A DNA stretch of 64,000 bases from Brachionus manjavacas (taxonomy: Eukaryota; Rotifera; Eurotatoria; Ploima; Brachionidae), in the NCBI GenBank assembly GCA_019054805.1, contig JAHQIY010000011.1:1865001-1929000 (forward strand), given 5' to 3'. The translations under genes were made by a program, and so were the position numbers. How positions within the stretch are numbered: the stretch's first letter is position 1; each line of letters starts with the position of its first letter. Below, in pieces: positions 40,641-52,776 of the stretch. The notes beneath the pieces are model-generated. The model did not search any database. It was given only the letters and a program-made list of their open reading frames with translations, and was not told where the DNA came from.

Positions 40641-41520
40641 TCACTGTTGGCACATTTATTAGGGAACAATTTAATCTCAGTTTCCCAACAAATCTTCTTG
40701 GAAACTTGGATTTTATTACTCAAGGAGTTTCGCAAGGGGATCCAGTCGATGCAGCTAAATGTTGAAAAGTGTTATTTGTTAATCTGTGACCATAACAACA
40801 CAGAATTTGAGTACACAATGTTTGAGACCCAGTTGCTAAACAAATAAAATTGCGAAAAGAATCAGGCATATTTATCCAGAGCGACTTAAAATGGGATGCT
40901 CAGGTCAGAAGCTTAACTGCTAAAGCAAATCGTATTCTAGGAATTATCAAAAAATCAGACTTGTTTTTAAGTCACAGTTTTAAGTCTAAGTCACAAAAAT
41001 TTAAGTCAAAGTCATGACTTAAATTTTAATTTTTTTATGATCTTTTAACCTCTTTTTTTTTTGCGTGGCAGTCCAAAATTCTGGCTGCCAAGCTGAACGG
41101 CTAAATGACCAACCGCCACAATGTTGACTGTATCTTTAACTGCCACAATGTTTAAGTCATTGACTTGACTTGACTTAAGACTTGTGACTTAAAAACAAGT
41201 CTGCAAAAAATCATTCAAATACTCTACAATTGAAATTATTAAATTTTAATTTTATATTATTTTTTAGTCTACCTCAATTGGAGTATGCAATTGCGTCATG
41301 GTGTCCATTTTATGAAAAAGATGTCAATGAACTTGAAGATACGACTTGAGAAGGAATAGCAGGAACCTAACCTGAGAACATGTAAAAAACCGTATTCCAA
41401 GATTTAACTTTTTTCCTAATAGAGTTGTGAACGAGTGGAACAAGTTGCTAGAAATGCAAATTATCTTTACTGTTTCAAGTAAAAGATTGATGGATATTTG
41501 GCGATGTGTATTGAAATAAT
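40640..41520 (+). pseudogene. LINE reverse transcriptase relic carrying a MITE
   Basis: Plus-strand pieces in order: MQLNVEKC (end of the palm), SGIFIQSDLKWDAQVRSLTA and KANRILGIIKKSFKYSTIE (thumb), LPQLEYAIASWCPFYEKD (conserved LEYA--W-P block), then FFPNRVVNEWNKLLEM near 41420. This is the C-terminal half of a CR1/L2/Jockey-like reverse transcriptase. A hAT MITE at 40956-41203 is inserted inside GIIKK. Stops and shifts show that it is dead. Confidence 0.75.
40956..41203. mobile_element. hAT-type MITE, family A copy 2
   Basis: A 248 bp element with perfect 20 bp ends CAGACTTGTTTTTAAGTCAC and a perfect 8 bp target duplication CAAAAAAT (40948-40955 and 41204-41211). Same family as 22546-22806. 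Removing it with one copy of the duplication restores the reading frame of the host LINE relic. Confidence 0.92.
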
Positions 41521-41619
41521 CTCCAAAGTACAGTTACTACTATTTATTGGCACCGATCAGTCTTTTAACGAAAATTTTGTCAATAAGCCAAAAAAGGTGA
41601 GCAAAAGCAATTTTTTTTT

Positions 41620-42460
41620 TAAAGATTTATTTATTTAAATTTAATAAAAAATTTAAAATGGCTTCGAGCTCACTAATTGAGTGTTACCTCTTTCAGCTCG
41701 CTCCTTCAGCCTAAATAAGATAAAATAAATAACAATTAAATAATATTATTGTTTTACAATAAACGAGAAAAAAAAAAAGAAAAAAGAGTCAAACTAGTTA
41801 TAAATTATTCAGGATAAATCAAATTTTTACGTTTGATTTTACACTGGAACCAAAGATTTTTCAACCTCTGGAAAGAGCGTATATTAAAAAAACAAGAGTA
41901 AGGTACAATCGAATTAGGACTATGCAGGCATACGCAATCCGAATAACTGAATAGAAAGCTCCCAAAGGAGTTAATGTAACATGCATTTTAGCAGTGATTG
42001 CTGACCACGCACTAAAATATTCCTCAACAAGTAACATGGTAAACTTATTTTTATATTTAAAACATTTGGTGATATAACGTGAACCCATTTGTAAAAACCT
42101 ATCTTTTATTGATAGTATTCTACTCACTATGAAAAGTTCCTTAGTTGGGCTATCCCACTTGAGTCTGTATATACATCTTATTGCTCTTTTTTGAACTATT
42201 TGGACTGATTTGGTACTAGTAATTGAAACACTAGCAACAGTAAAAAAGGAATAGTCAAAAAGTGATCCTATCAAGGCTGAGTAAATGTTATTAAGTGTTT
42301 TTTTGGTAAAATGCCATGACCGGTGAGAGAAAATCTTTATGATATTGAGTCTCTTGAGTGCTCTAGTTCTTAGGTTAAGGAAATGTGCATTAAAACACAA
42401 AAATTCGTCAAAAGTTATACCTAAAAAGACTGGTTTTGGGTTATATGATATTTAAGAATT
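41620..42460 (-). pseudogene. LINE reverse transcriptase relic, second family
   Basis: Minus-strand frame of about 195 codons from a stop near 42452 reads PKPVFLGITFDEFLCFNAHF, LKRLNIIKIFSHRSWHF and IYSALIGSLFDYSFFTVA, then QKRAIRCIYRL. These match the FLG--FD----W--H---L thumb region and Y-alIrS--dYs block of Jockey-type reverse transcriptases. The frame ends at 41861. A 3' UTR with GAAGGAGCGAGC and GAGCTCGAAGCC follows. A second copy lies at 47625-48240. No ATG; the 5' part is missing. Confidence 0.7.
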
Positions 42461-42464
42461 AAAT

Positions 42465-43040
42465 GCACTTTTTAGAGATAAAATAGCCTAAAATTGAATT
42501 TTTTACAAAATTTTTGTCTCGAAATTATTTACATCTCATTATACTGAAATAAAGTGTAAAATAAACATTTAAAAATTAATAAATATTGTAATAATATAAA
42601 AGGTAATTTCATTACTTAATCAAACCTAAATGACTTTTCAAATAAATTGTTTTAAATAAAGTTTTTTGTTGAAGTTATTTAATTACAGTTATCTAAATTT
42701 TCAAATAAAAATTAATTAATACAAGAAGACAGTTTATCTAAGACTATTATGGAAATTTTTTTAAACAATAAACACATCAAGTCAATTTAATTAAAAATAA
42801 ATTAATCAGTTGCTACCTGAATAACAACTACAGTATATTTTCACTAGGTTCAGAAAATAGTCGATCATTATTTGATCAATCAAATCAAAATAATTTCAAT
42901 TATTTTTTGGAAATTAATGATTAATTTGAGTTGAATTTTCTTAATAAAAAATATTTTAAATTCTGTTTGTTTAGGAAAAAAAAAATTTTACAATTAAAAT
43001 GTGACTTGTTGTGTAAAAAAAAAATTCAAGTTCTTCATTT
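42465..43040. other. AT-rich spacer between LINE relics
   Basis: Nothing recognised. Confidence 0.4.
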
Positions 43041-43079
43041 TGAACCATTACACCAGGTCATAAAAGAAGCTATTAAAGA

Positions 43080-43800
43080 AGAACGGCTCTCGTATTAGGC
43101 TTCAAAATACCTCCCAAGAACGTGATTAAGGCATAATTCTTATGCCTGATTTTAAGCTCACAGTTCGTTCAAGCTGCATCAAAAGCCAACCAAATCAAAT
43201 TCTAGGCATGCTAAAGCAAACATTCGTGTCTAGGGACGTGGAACTATGGGTCTCATTCTATCGCATTTCCATTCGTCTGCATCTGGATTTTGCAGTTTCC
43301 GCTTGGAATCGGTTTCTCAGAAGAGTCATTGACACCCTTGAAAAAGTCTAGAGAAGAGTTACGAGAGTCACAACTTCTTTGAAAGGTATGGAGTACGAGA
43401 GCAGACTTGAACGGATGGGTCTTACATCTCTGGAGACAAGCCGACAACGTGGTGACTTAATTCAATTATTCAAAGTCAAAAAGACCACTGACAACAAAAC
43501 GTGGCGCAACCAGCCAAATTGGTCGGCTCCGAGTGACACGAAGAGAAGTCAACTACGGCGTGAGCTCGTGGCGCCTCGTCAGCAAAGACACAACTTCTTC
43601 ATAAATCGGACAGCAAATGCATGGAACGGACTACCAGACAACATAGTCGCAACTTAGACGGTGGACTCCTTTAAAATCATTTAAGACCATCACCGATAGA
43701 GACGATCGCTTTGAGGGGCATCCCTGCGAGTAATCTCGCTTCGCGGTCTTTACTACAACTACACATAGTTTTTACTTTTCAATAAAAGAAAAAAATAAAT
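43080..43800 (+). pseudogene. LINE reverse transcriptase relic, CR1/L2-like
   Basis: One frame with a stop at 43349 reads ILGMLKQTFVSRD, YRISIRLHLDFAVSAWNRFL, DTLEKV-stop-RRVTRVTTSLKG, ESRLERMGLTSLETSRQRGD and LIQLFKVKK, then NFFINRTANAWNGLPDNIVA. This is the standard C-terminal sequence of CR1/L2/Jockey-like elements (LEYA-WNP, LEKVQRRAT, LGL-SLE-RR-RGDLI, NR--NAWN-LP). It ends with a G+C-richer 3' UTR and an AATAAA-rich tail near 43785. Confidence 0.8.
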
Positions 43801-43804
43801 AAAT

Positions 43805-45335
43805 ATTTTAATTAATTGGTGTTGCAAATTTAAAAATAAGAATAATCTTTAATGCAAGAAAAAAGTAATTATATTCATTGATTTTAACTTTATTTTATTT
43901 TTAAAAAATCATAAAAAAATTCGAACAAAAAATTTAAAATATTTTGAATTTAATTAGTTAAAAATTCAAAAAAAATGTTCCCAAAATTTCGACAAAAAAT
44001 GTATAAGTGGATAAAAGATATTTCAATCTTTAAAAAAATATAATAAAAAAGATCTTTTAAAAATTCATAAATATGCTCAGAGACATGTCACTAATGTTGA
44101 GACAAATATTTTGTAAAAAAGTCAATTTTTGACTGTTTTCGACATTAGTGGCATGTCATTTTATTATTTTGAAAATTTATGTTTGATATTTAACGATATG
44201 CCACTATAGTTGGATATCCGAAATTTGTGACCAGTCACTAAAATTGAGATTATTTTATTTTCAATGGTTTTTTATTTTATTTTGTTTTCCCTATTTTTTT
44301 GATTATCTTATTTTTTTAAAAAATGGATATCTGAAAAAAATAGACTCGGATACCCTGGAATTTTTTATTGAAATTTTTTTTTCTTTTTAAATTCTTATTT
44401 TTTTTATTTTTTAAAACAACAAAATTAAAATATTACAAATTTTTATCTAAATTGGGTTAAAAACGGTTGCTGGATGATTTTTTATAAAATTTTCTAATTG
44501 TGTTATTAATTTGTATTGATTTGTTTGTTTATGTATTATAAATCAAATTATTTATTTGTTTAAATGGAAAAATTCAGCCTCAAAGTCGAAATAAAATCAA
44601 AAAGGATTTAAGATTAATTTTGAGGCAAACTTAAGATCCAGAAGCTTAAAAATTGGATGGACGATTAATCAGTAAATCGAAATTGATAAAAAACTGAATT
44701 AATCAATTTTTTATCCACTTTTTTAAGTTTTATCTAATTTTGAATTATTTTAGACTTTGGGTCTTAACTGGAATCTTATCAGAATATAAACAAAAATATT
44801 ATCATTCAGCTATGTTATCAAAAAAGATAAAATTTGTTAAGTGTATCATTTTCAAAAATTTGAAAAAAATATTTAATATGATGATAAAATATTTTTCAAA
44901 TAAATTTAAACGCTTATTGATATTTAAATTTAAAGAAAAAAAAATTGAAAGTTAAAATTGTATTGATTTGTAAATCAAAAGTAACATTTGGCTGACATTG
45001 ACTCATTTTGAAAAATGATTAGAATTAATCGAGAAAAAAAAACTTATTATTTATTTATTTTATTTTTTTCAATATCTTCTATTAATAAACTTTTCGAATA
45101 AATATCATTTAAATAACTCTGCCCAGTCAAGCTAAAATCGATGACTTCATGGATGTTTCATCTATTATTATTATTTATTAATTCAAACCTCAAAATAGTA
45201 AAATTTAGAGTAAAATAAAATAATTTATAAAAAAGAGTAGAAAATGCAATTTGGATACAAATCAAAATACGAATTAAAAAAAATACTTCCTCAATTATTT
45301 CAAAAATATTATGTTTTATCTATGAATCATCTCAT
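43805..45335. other. AT-rich spacer
   Basis: No gene recognised. A GACTTCATGGATG segment followed by ATTATTATTATTT near 45140-45178 looks like one more LINE tail. Confidence 0.35.
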
Positions 45336-45339
45336 TTTT

Positions 45340-46045
45340 TATGCATATGTTGTAATAATAATAATAATATTAATAATAAGCTACAACAGGTTAACTGTAG
45401 AGCAAGCTTTTGCTTGCTATGGTAGCAATTTTGCATCTAATAACCTTCCCACCTTGAACGCCGCTGAATCATCTGCTCTTTTCTTGAAGAGGTTTTTGCT
45501 TCTGGATGTAATAGTCTCTGTTGTTAATTTGTTCCAACTGTCAACAACTCTATTCAAAAGAAAATGTTCCCTGTAGCCATTCTTGGTTAACTGCTTTTCT
45601 AGACGGTGTTTACTTTCGCGAACGCTCCGCGCTGGTCCATCAACTGTAATTGAGCTCATCAACTTATTCGGGTTGTGCCAGTCCACTATACTTAGTCCAG
45701 TACTTATTTTGAAGTACTCAATTAAATCACCTCTTTGTCTTCTTTCCTCTAGTGTTGTCAAGCCTAGTTTTTTGAGTCTGAAATCGTACGGTAAGTCCTT
45801 TATGATTTTTACCAGTTTTGTTGCTCGTCTTTGAACTCTTTCGAGCGCTGAATTATACTTTTTTGTATAAGGATTCCACACTGCTATGGCGTATTCCAAG
45901 TGTGGTCTTACAAATGCAAAATATAGTTTTCGAAATGTCTGTAGGCTCCAATATTTGAAAGTTTTTTTCAACATAGCTAGAACAGTATTCGCTTTGTTGG
46001 CAGCATGAAAAACCTGAGTGTTCCATTTGAGATTGTAGTTCTCTC
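45340..46045 (-). pseudogene. 5'-truncated LINE copy with intact C-terminus and 3' end
   Basis: Minus-strand frame from 46045 to the stop at about 45417 has no internal stop: NYNLKWNTQVFHAANKANTV, LAMLKKTFKYW, YFAFVRPHLEYAIAVWNPYT, ALERVQRRATKLVKI, LGLTTLEERRQRGDLIEYFK, HFLLNRVVDSWNKL. This is a CR1/L2/Jockey-like reverse-transcriptase C-terminus and the best-preserved LINE in the window. A hairpin with a 7 bp stem (AGCAAGC-TTTT-GCTTGCT, 45401-45418) overlaps the stop, followed by TGTAGC and an (ATT)n tail at 45355-45380. The copy starts abruptly at about 46045, as expected of 5' truncation on insertion. Confidence 0.85.
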
Positions 46046-46049
46046 AATT

Positions 46050-47175
46050 AAAAAATGTATCAAATGTTGAAATTTTATTTTATTTTATTTAAAAAATATG
46101 TTTGGGTTTAACCCTGGGCTGTTCCGAACGGTCGTTTTGACCTTCTTTTCAGTCCCCATATTTTACAGAAAAGTTGTTTAATTTATATTTTTTTTCACCT
46201 TATAATAAATAGTTACATAGAGATAATACGATTTTGTTTTTGAGAATTTTTAAAGTAGAAAATATTATTAAAATCAGAGAAAAAAAATATTAAAATAAAA
46301 GAATAAACGAATATCAAATAATAAATGAATGTTGAAATTAAATTGAAAAAGTTCAATAAAAAATAATTTTAAGTTAGCATTGCAAGTATGAAAAATTTTA
46401 TTTTTTTTTATAAATTTACCCTTTAGGTTTGTGATATGATGATCCAGAAGATAGTATTTGTGGGTTAAAAAACTATCTACTCTCTGTTTTCATTTTTATT
46501 GAGAACAAGAGAGTAGACAAACCTGAGATTTGTTTAAAATGCATTAAACGAAAGTCGACTATCACAAAAGTCAAAATCCTAATTTAAAATTTTTTATCAA
46601 TTTAGAAAAGAGCTGATGTAAAAAAATAAGATCGAAAAAAAAAAAATTACATAAAAAATTTAAATTGGTTTTTCTCAAAAAATGCCTCTTTTAAAAGAAA
46701 ATTCGTGAGTCATTTAAAACATATATTTTCTTGTTTCTAATATTAGAAAAACATATGGATTAATTTCTTTTATTTGAGTCACTTTTTTAGAGTAAAAAAT
46801 TTTCGAATAGAAGAAACACTTTGATAACCGAACTTTCTTGTATTTGATGAAATACGGTGGTTAATTGACATCAAATATTATATGGAAACAGTTGCAGAAT
46901 GCTTTTGAAAAGATAGGAAGAAAAATTGCTTATTAATTTTATTTTTGAAAAGTCATTAAATAATTTGAATTTTTATTTATTTAGACATTGCCTAAAAATT
47001 CGTAAATTACCGAAATTATGAGAAAAAAATAAAGAAAATTTACACAAATCAGCCAGTTGAGAAGAATTGCTAACTCTAATAGCCGAAAGAGATGAAGTTG
47101 GTACATCTAATACTTCTGAAAGCCGATAGTGTTATTTCATGCTCTATTGTTTATTCAGTGAATCAGCTCTTAACA
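46050..47175. other. Spacer with weak coding traces
   Basis: A frame around 46505-46560 includes ENKRVDKPEICLKCIKRKST, with a C-x2-C pair that might be a broken BED-type finger of a hAT transposase. This is too short to claim. Otherwise AT-rich. Confidence 0.25.
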
Positions 47176-47184
47176 AAAGACTTT

Positions 47185-47400
47185 ATTTATAAGATAGGGA
47201 AGCAGGGCTATAATTGCGAGTAACGAGGCGTTAACTTTTAACTTTAATGTTATGTTTTATTTGCATGTTTATTATAATATATTAGTTTCGAAAAAGTAAA
47301 AAATAACATGTAATTAATTAATTAATGTGTATATTCACGTGTGTCTATGCTTAATATGCTCGTCACGCACCGCTCGTTCCTCGCAAATAATTGGATTTAC
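47185..47400 (+). repeat. Dispersed repeat, copy 1
   Basis: Begins GATAGGGAAGCAGGGCT, then ATTGCGAGTAACGAGG. It shares ATTTGCATGTTTATTATAAT, TTTCGAAAAAGTAAAAAATA and TGCTCGTCACGCACCGCTC with a minus-strand copy at 62395-62675. The ends TTGCGAGTAACGAG and (complement) TTGCGAGGAACGAG are inverted repeats, so it is probably a MITE. CAGGGCT resembles a hAT terminus. Confidence 0.65.
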
Positions 47401-47624
47401 AATGTTCTTTTATTTCAAATTTACTCAAGCTCCTTTTGGTCTAGTTTAAGTAATTTTCAAATTAGTTAGCAACTCAAAGAATCAAAATTAAAGTTTTTCT
47501 ATTGAAAAAAATGTGAATTGATGTTCGCCTTAAATCAAGCGTCTAAATAAATTTTGAATTGTGATTGTATTGATTTAAATTATTTATTTATATATTTAAT
47601 AGAGATATTTTTATTTAAAAATTA

Positions 47625-48240
47625 ATTTAAAAAGGCTTCGAGCTAACCTTCGAAAAGATCGCACATTGCACATACGAAGTGAAGCTCCTTCTGCCCGGTA
47701 AAAATAATAAAAAAAAATAAACAATCATATTTTAAATTACATCGTAAAAAAAAAAAATTTTTTTTTTTTTTTTAATTTTCATAATATACAAAACTTTTTG
47801 TTTTTTTTCTTAATTTTTTCTTTTTTCATTCCATCAATATGTATTGCCATTTAAAAACTAAAAAATTAGAAAATAAAAAACAAATAATAAAGAAGAAGAA
47901 AAAAAAAAGATAAAAATAAACACTATGATATAATTTAAGTAAATTGGGTAGTTTTATTTAGGTGCCAAGAGCTGTAAGCAAAAATTTTGACAATGTTGAG
48001 CCTTTTTAAGGTTCTTACTCTTAAGTTTTGAAATTGCTTATTAAAACATAAGTACTGATCGAAAGTGACTCCTAAAAGAGAGGGTTAGGATAATAAGGTA
48101 TAAGATCACCAAACAATCTTAAATCCATTTTCAGTCTACCTAGACCACCTCCTGAAAAATAGTATAGCAACATTATGAGGCATTCATTTTCAGACGCCAA
48201 GCAGACAGCCAATTCGAAAGCCCGCTTAGGTACTTTTTAA
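47625..48240 (-). pseudogene. LINE relic, second copy of the 41620 family
   Basis: Minus-strand pieces: KYLSGLSNWLSAWRLKMNAS (palm W---W-lk-N block), RLKMDLRLFGDLIPYYPNP, then LLGVTFDQYLCFNKQFQNLR and VRTLKRLNIVKIFAYS, which parallel LGITFDEFLCFN and LKRLNIIKIFSH in the copy at 41620-42460. After an internal deletion and AT-rich insert, a 3' UTR with CAGAAGGAGC and TAGCTCGAAGCC matches the other copy. Confidence 0.7.
47738..47775. repeat. Poly-A/poly-T palindrome
   Basis: A run of A followed directly by a run of T forms a long perfect A-T hairpin within the deleted part of the LINE relic. Such tracts are prone to slippage and assembly error. Confidence 0.6.
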
Positions 48241-48244
48241 TTAC

Positions 48245-51200
48245 TTTGATGACTTTAAAAAGAAATAGAAAATAAACCTTTTTTGAAAATTTTTGCTTAT
48301 CTGTAAAATTAAATGAAAACTAAAAAAATATTATTTAATACTTAAATAAATTATGATGTAATTATAAAAAAAATTTCATCGATGAATTTAAATGAAATAG
48401 TTCCTAACTTGTTTTCTATGTGACTGGGTGATATCACTTATGTTATCTTGATAATTTTTTAAATGACAATATTAAATAACTGTAAATAATTTCGGTACAT
48501 TTTTTCGTTCAACTAAATGATACCATTTTAGGTGATAATCATAATAATGAAACAAATTAAAGTAACATTTTGATAAGTTTACCAGAAATTAAAGATACTG
48601 CCATCATTTTTTTTCTAATTTTTTTTTTCTAAAAAAGTTTCATTAATGATGAAAATTATGATTTTTTCTTGTTTCAAAAAGAAGAAAAATTCCATTACCT
48701 GATTCACTTTTGAGAGGAAAAATTTTTGAATGGAAGAATTTGCTTTGAAAATCATATTTCCTTTTAATTGAGTAAAAATGGTACTTTTAAAAAATTAATT
48801 CCAAAATTTTATGGTAAAACTTTGGCATCATTCAAGCTTCGAGAGATCTACAATTATATTAAAGTTAGTAAAAAACCTCAAAATTAACCAAAATAATTTT
48901 TCAAAAAGTTTTTTTATTTCAAATTAATTATCGAATAAAAAAATCAATTACAGATTTTGTTGGAGATTTTTTTCACAAATATTTCTTTATTAAAGAATTA
49001 AAAAATTATGGAAGCAATATTTGAATTTAAATTTTATCTTAAAATAATTTCAAATTTTTAAAATATTTCTGAAAAAAATTCACATACTAGTAAATTATGC
49101 TCAACTACCGACAAGTATTGATGCCTATCAAAAACTATTAACAATAATTGGACTCTTGAAATCATTTATTAAAACGATATTTCTAAAATTATATTTCCTT
49201 AATTGTGCTGTACAACAATAAAAAATCAAATTTTCAAATATATATCAAAAAATCGCCTTTTTTTAATTGTAAAAGTAATTTGGGGTTTCATATCTTTGTA
49301 CTTAAAGTTTTTATTCTTTATTTTTTCAAAGTCTATGTCTAAAGTATAAGAATCGGAAAAAATCACAAACTGAAAAACAAATTTAAATATTTTTTAATTT
49401 TATTACTTTCAATAAATTTCTAATTAAACTTTGATTAGATTTCAAATATTTGCAGGTAATATAAATTCCAAAAATTCTCTAAATAATATTTTAATTTATC
49501 TATTCAAAAAGCGATTCCCAAATGACATCGTTAAGTCTTAGAATTTTTATTTTCTCTCTGAATAGCCCGAAAATTTTTGATTAAGCGCTATTTTTATTGT
49601 AGATTTATCTTTTGGATTTCTTTTGAAAGTAAATATGATTTATCTGTTCTGACTGAACATTAATCCCATGGGTGCCAATTTATGTAAATCTGTTTTAAGA
49701 AAATTAATTAGATATTTAGAAAAAATCAAAGAGAATTAATTATTTGAAAAAATTTTGATTCAAAATATAAAATATTCACTTTTGTTTCCGTAAAGAAGAA
49801 AAAATCAATATTTAGACGACATATGGCTGTGTGGAACGCGTACTGGCGTAGCACAACTGTCAGAATTAAACTAATAAATCATTCTTTTAAAAAACAGGAA
49901 CCAAATGGCCTAATCTCTATTTCTACAAAAATAAGGAATCATAAATTTAAATTTTGTTCTAACGCATAAATAAAATTTCTAAAATTTTTTTCGCTTCATC
50001 GCCATATTGATCTTCAGGGAAAAGCACGCGTTTTAATCTGCATTTGATTTTTAATTAACTTTATGATTAATGAATGATCATTTTGTAAATTGTTCATTTG
50101 CAAGAGTTAACTTTTTGTTCCGAAATGTTAATTTAAGGTTTTTTCTAATTAAAAGTCAGTTGGGTTCAATTAGTTGTTAAAGAATGAAAAAATAAAATAT
50201 TCGGCAAACAAAACCCAAGCAAAAACTAATGATAACAATGTAAAAAATTTTTTATTAAATAATGTCCAGTTATTGTCAGACTTTTATTTAAAATGATTAG
50301 ATTTTTTTTGAGGGAATTAAATTAAAAAGATTCAAAAAAATAAAAAAATAATAATTTTTTTTTAAATGTTCTTATAAAAAATAGTAAAAAAGAAAGAGAA
50401 AAAAAATGATAAATAAAAAAAAATTAATTTAACATTTCTTATATTTTTAAAAGATAATTTTTAATTTAATTTAATTTTATTTTGAAAAAATTTAAATTTT
50501 TCAAATATCAAGGTAAATTTCTGAAATAATTCTATTTGAATCATAATTTTTTATTTTTTATTGCTGAAAATTCGTTAAAATAACATGATTAAATTAAAGC
50601 TTGATTAAAGCCTTTTCTATTCTATGATCTATAGAAAATTTTCTTTCATCTTCTAAATTTTTTGTTCTTTTATTAATTAAATCAATCTCTTTTTGGTAAA
50701 AGTTATGCTATAAATTCAAAAGACAAAATAAACAAAAACAAAAAATAGAAATTTTAAATATTTAAAAAAGTTTTTCAGTGTTGTTTATATGCTAGTAAAA
50801 TGGAAAAATATAAGGGATTTATTAAACAATATACATATAAAAATCTTTTTTTGATCTGTCTTACTTATAAATCAAATGCTTTAAATAATGATTCTTTCAG
50901 CAAAAGTTAAGCTAAAAAGAAAATGTAACAATTATTTTATTATATTACATTTTAAAGATATTAGCAATTGTTTTCACGGAATGATTTAGAAGAAAAAATG
51001 AGATTTTTTGAGACAAATTGATTTATTTAGATTATACTCATCAACATTTTTGTAAAAAAAAATTGTCAAATGATTAGTTTATTTATTAGTTTTAATTCTA
51101 TTTAATTTAAATTTTATTTATTTTATTTCCAAAACCAAATTTTAAATATCTGGTAAAGTTCCTTTTTTCATGAAAATTTGTGTAATTGAATCAAAGCAGT

Positions 51201-52200
51201 TCAAAAGTAAAATTTTCTCTTGCAAAAAAATGGATTAAAGTCAGAATTTAAATCAGCAGCAGAATTTTTTCTTTTCCTTTTTCCTTTGTTTATATTGAAA
51301 ATTTGTATTTTTCCAAAAAATATATTTTATCTAAATATTTAATGCACATTGAACAAGAAAACACTGACTTTAATATTTAATAAAATGACTTTGATAAATC
51401 TTTCAATCAAAAACAGTGTTTGATAATCTAAAAGTTGGCTTAAAATTTTTTTATGAATTTTTGTTTTTACATTATCCATATGAAAAGTTAAATAATAATA
51501 TTTGAAAACTTTTATGCTCTTTGAAGGATAATTTAATTTTTAAAGAGATAAATTTGGAATTTTTTCTATTAGTTTTGTTATTTAAACTAAAATAAATTTT
51601 CGGTAAAATTGTAAATTGTAAAATATTTTCAAATAGACCTAAATGAGGCTAAAATCCCATTCTTTTCCAAAGCAATTTTTGAATAAAAACAAACTTTTAC
51701 AATTATCCATGGGATATTTACCGCCAGATCAAGACAATTAACAAATCACGCAATTAATTTTGTCAGTATGTAAAGTTGTAAAAAAAAATTCAAAAAAATA
51801 TTTTTTATATTTTATGGGTAAAAAAAAATTGATCGCATTTATGAGATTTTTGCGAGAACAATTAATTACAACCAAAGATTTTAATTAGATTTTAATGAGT
51901 AATTCAAAAAATATTTAGCAAATTATTTTCAAATTAATAAGAAAAATATTTTTCAGTTTAAATCTAATAAATAGAGTAATAAAAAAATTGTCCTGTGCAT
52001 AGATATAGAAAAGAAGCAATTTGCTACATTTTGGTCTCTCGAGCAATTTATTTCGACTTGTTTATTCAGGTGCAAAAAAAAAGTCCATATCACTTCTGCT
52101 ATGCCGAAGATAAGAAATGTTTTGACAAAAATATTTCATTAATGATCATTAATCAGTTTTATCAATATTTCTGGGCCTAAATCTGGAATTAATTTAGCTC
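48245..52200. other. 4 kb AT-rich intergenic spacer
   Basis: No supported coding frame, RNA gene or repeat with clear boundaries. A motif TACTGGCGTAGCACAA at about 49843 is echoed by TATTGGCATAACACAA near 56761, perhaps the debris of one old repeat. The plus-strand frame 51995-52180 has no recognisable domain. Confidence 0.45.
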
Positions 52201-52206
52201 AACAGC

Positions 52207-52214
52207 TATAAATA
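52207..52214 (+). promoter_or_regulatory. TATA box of the Rh gene
   Basis: TATAAATA, followed by AAGATAAG with a GATA site. It lies about 30 bases before a predicted first exon that ends at the strong donor TTTCAG-GTATGT at 52306. A second TATAAATA-like site near 52713 could serve an alternative start. Confidence 0.5.
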
Positions 52215-52237
52215 TAAGATAAGCAAAACATTCCAAG

Positions 52238-52306
52238 TCCATTAAACTGTTTGAATTGTGATTTTTAGATCACGTGACTGATTTGAGTTCGGGGCTCGAA
52301 TTTCAG
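52238..52306 (+). other. Predicted 5' UTR exon of the Rh gene
   Basis: The start is estimated from the TATA box at 52207. The exon ends at CAG-GTATGT (donor at 52307). The matching acceptor is the polypyrimidine TACTTTCTTTAG ending at 52770, six bases before the ATG at 52777. The exon contains the palindrome TCACGTGA at 52270-52277. No coding potential. Confidence 0.5.
52270..52277. promoter_or_regulatory. E-box palindrome TCACGTGA
   Basis: An extended CACGTG E-box of the type bound by bHLH-zip factors of the MiT/TFE and USF groups. It lies just downstream of the predicted transcription start of the Rh gene. A single site can occur by chance. Confidence 0.4.
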
Positions 52307-52776
52307 GTATGTTTATTTAAGCCTAATGAAGCGTGCTAAAAGGACTGGCATTAGATGCATTTGTTTTTTATGGCCAGCGACCACTTAGAGGCCCACATGC
52401 CCATCAGCACAGCGCGATCCGCAAATAAATCAATGAAATGTATTCTAATAATTAAAATTCAGAGCGAAAACTTAAAAAAACTCTGAGCAATTAATCATTT
52501 AATTTAATGGAATAGATTTCTCCGAGTTGTAATTACTCTAAGCCACCTAGAGATAAAATCTATTGGAATCTCTTGAAGTGTAATAAAAAGTTATCAAATT
52601 TCGCCAATAAAATAAAATTATCTTCTCTTAATCTAAATCAGACATAATATTTTCCTTATTTTTTTTGTACTAGTTGCCCCCCAAATTTTATTAGTTCTAA
52701 TTGAGATTTTATCTATAAATATCCGATTTCTTGGACCGTTTCTTAAATTTACTTGGAATACTTTCTTTAGAATAAA

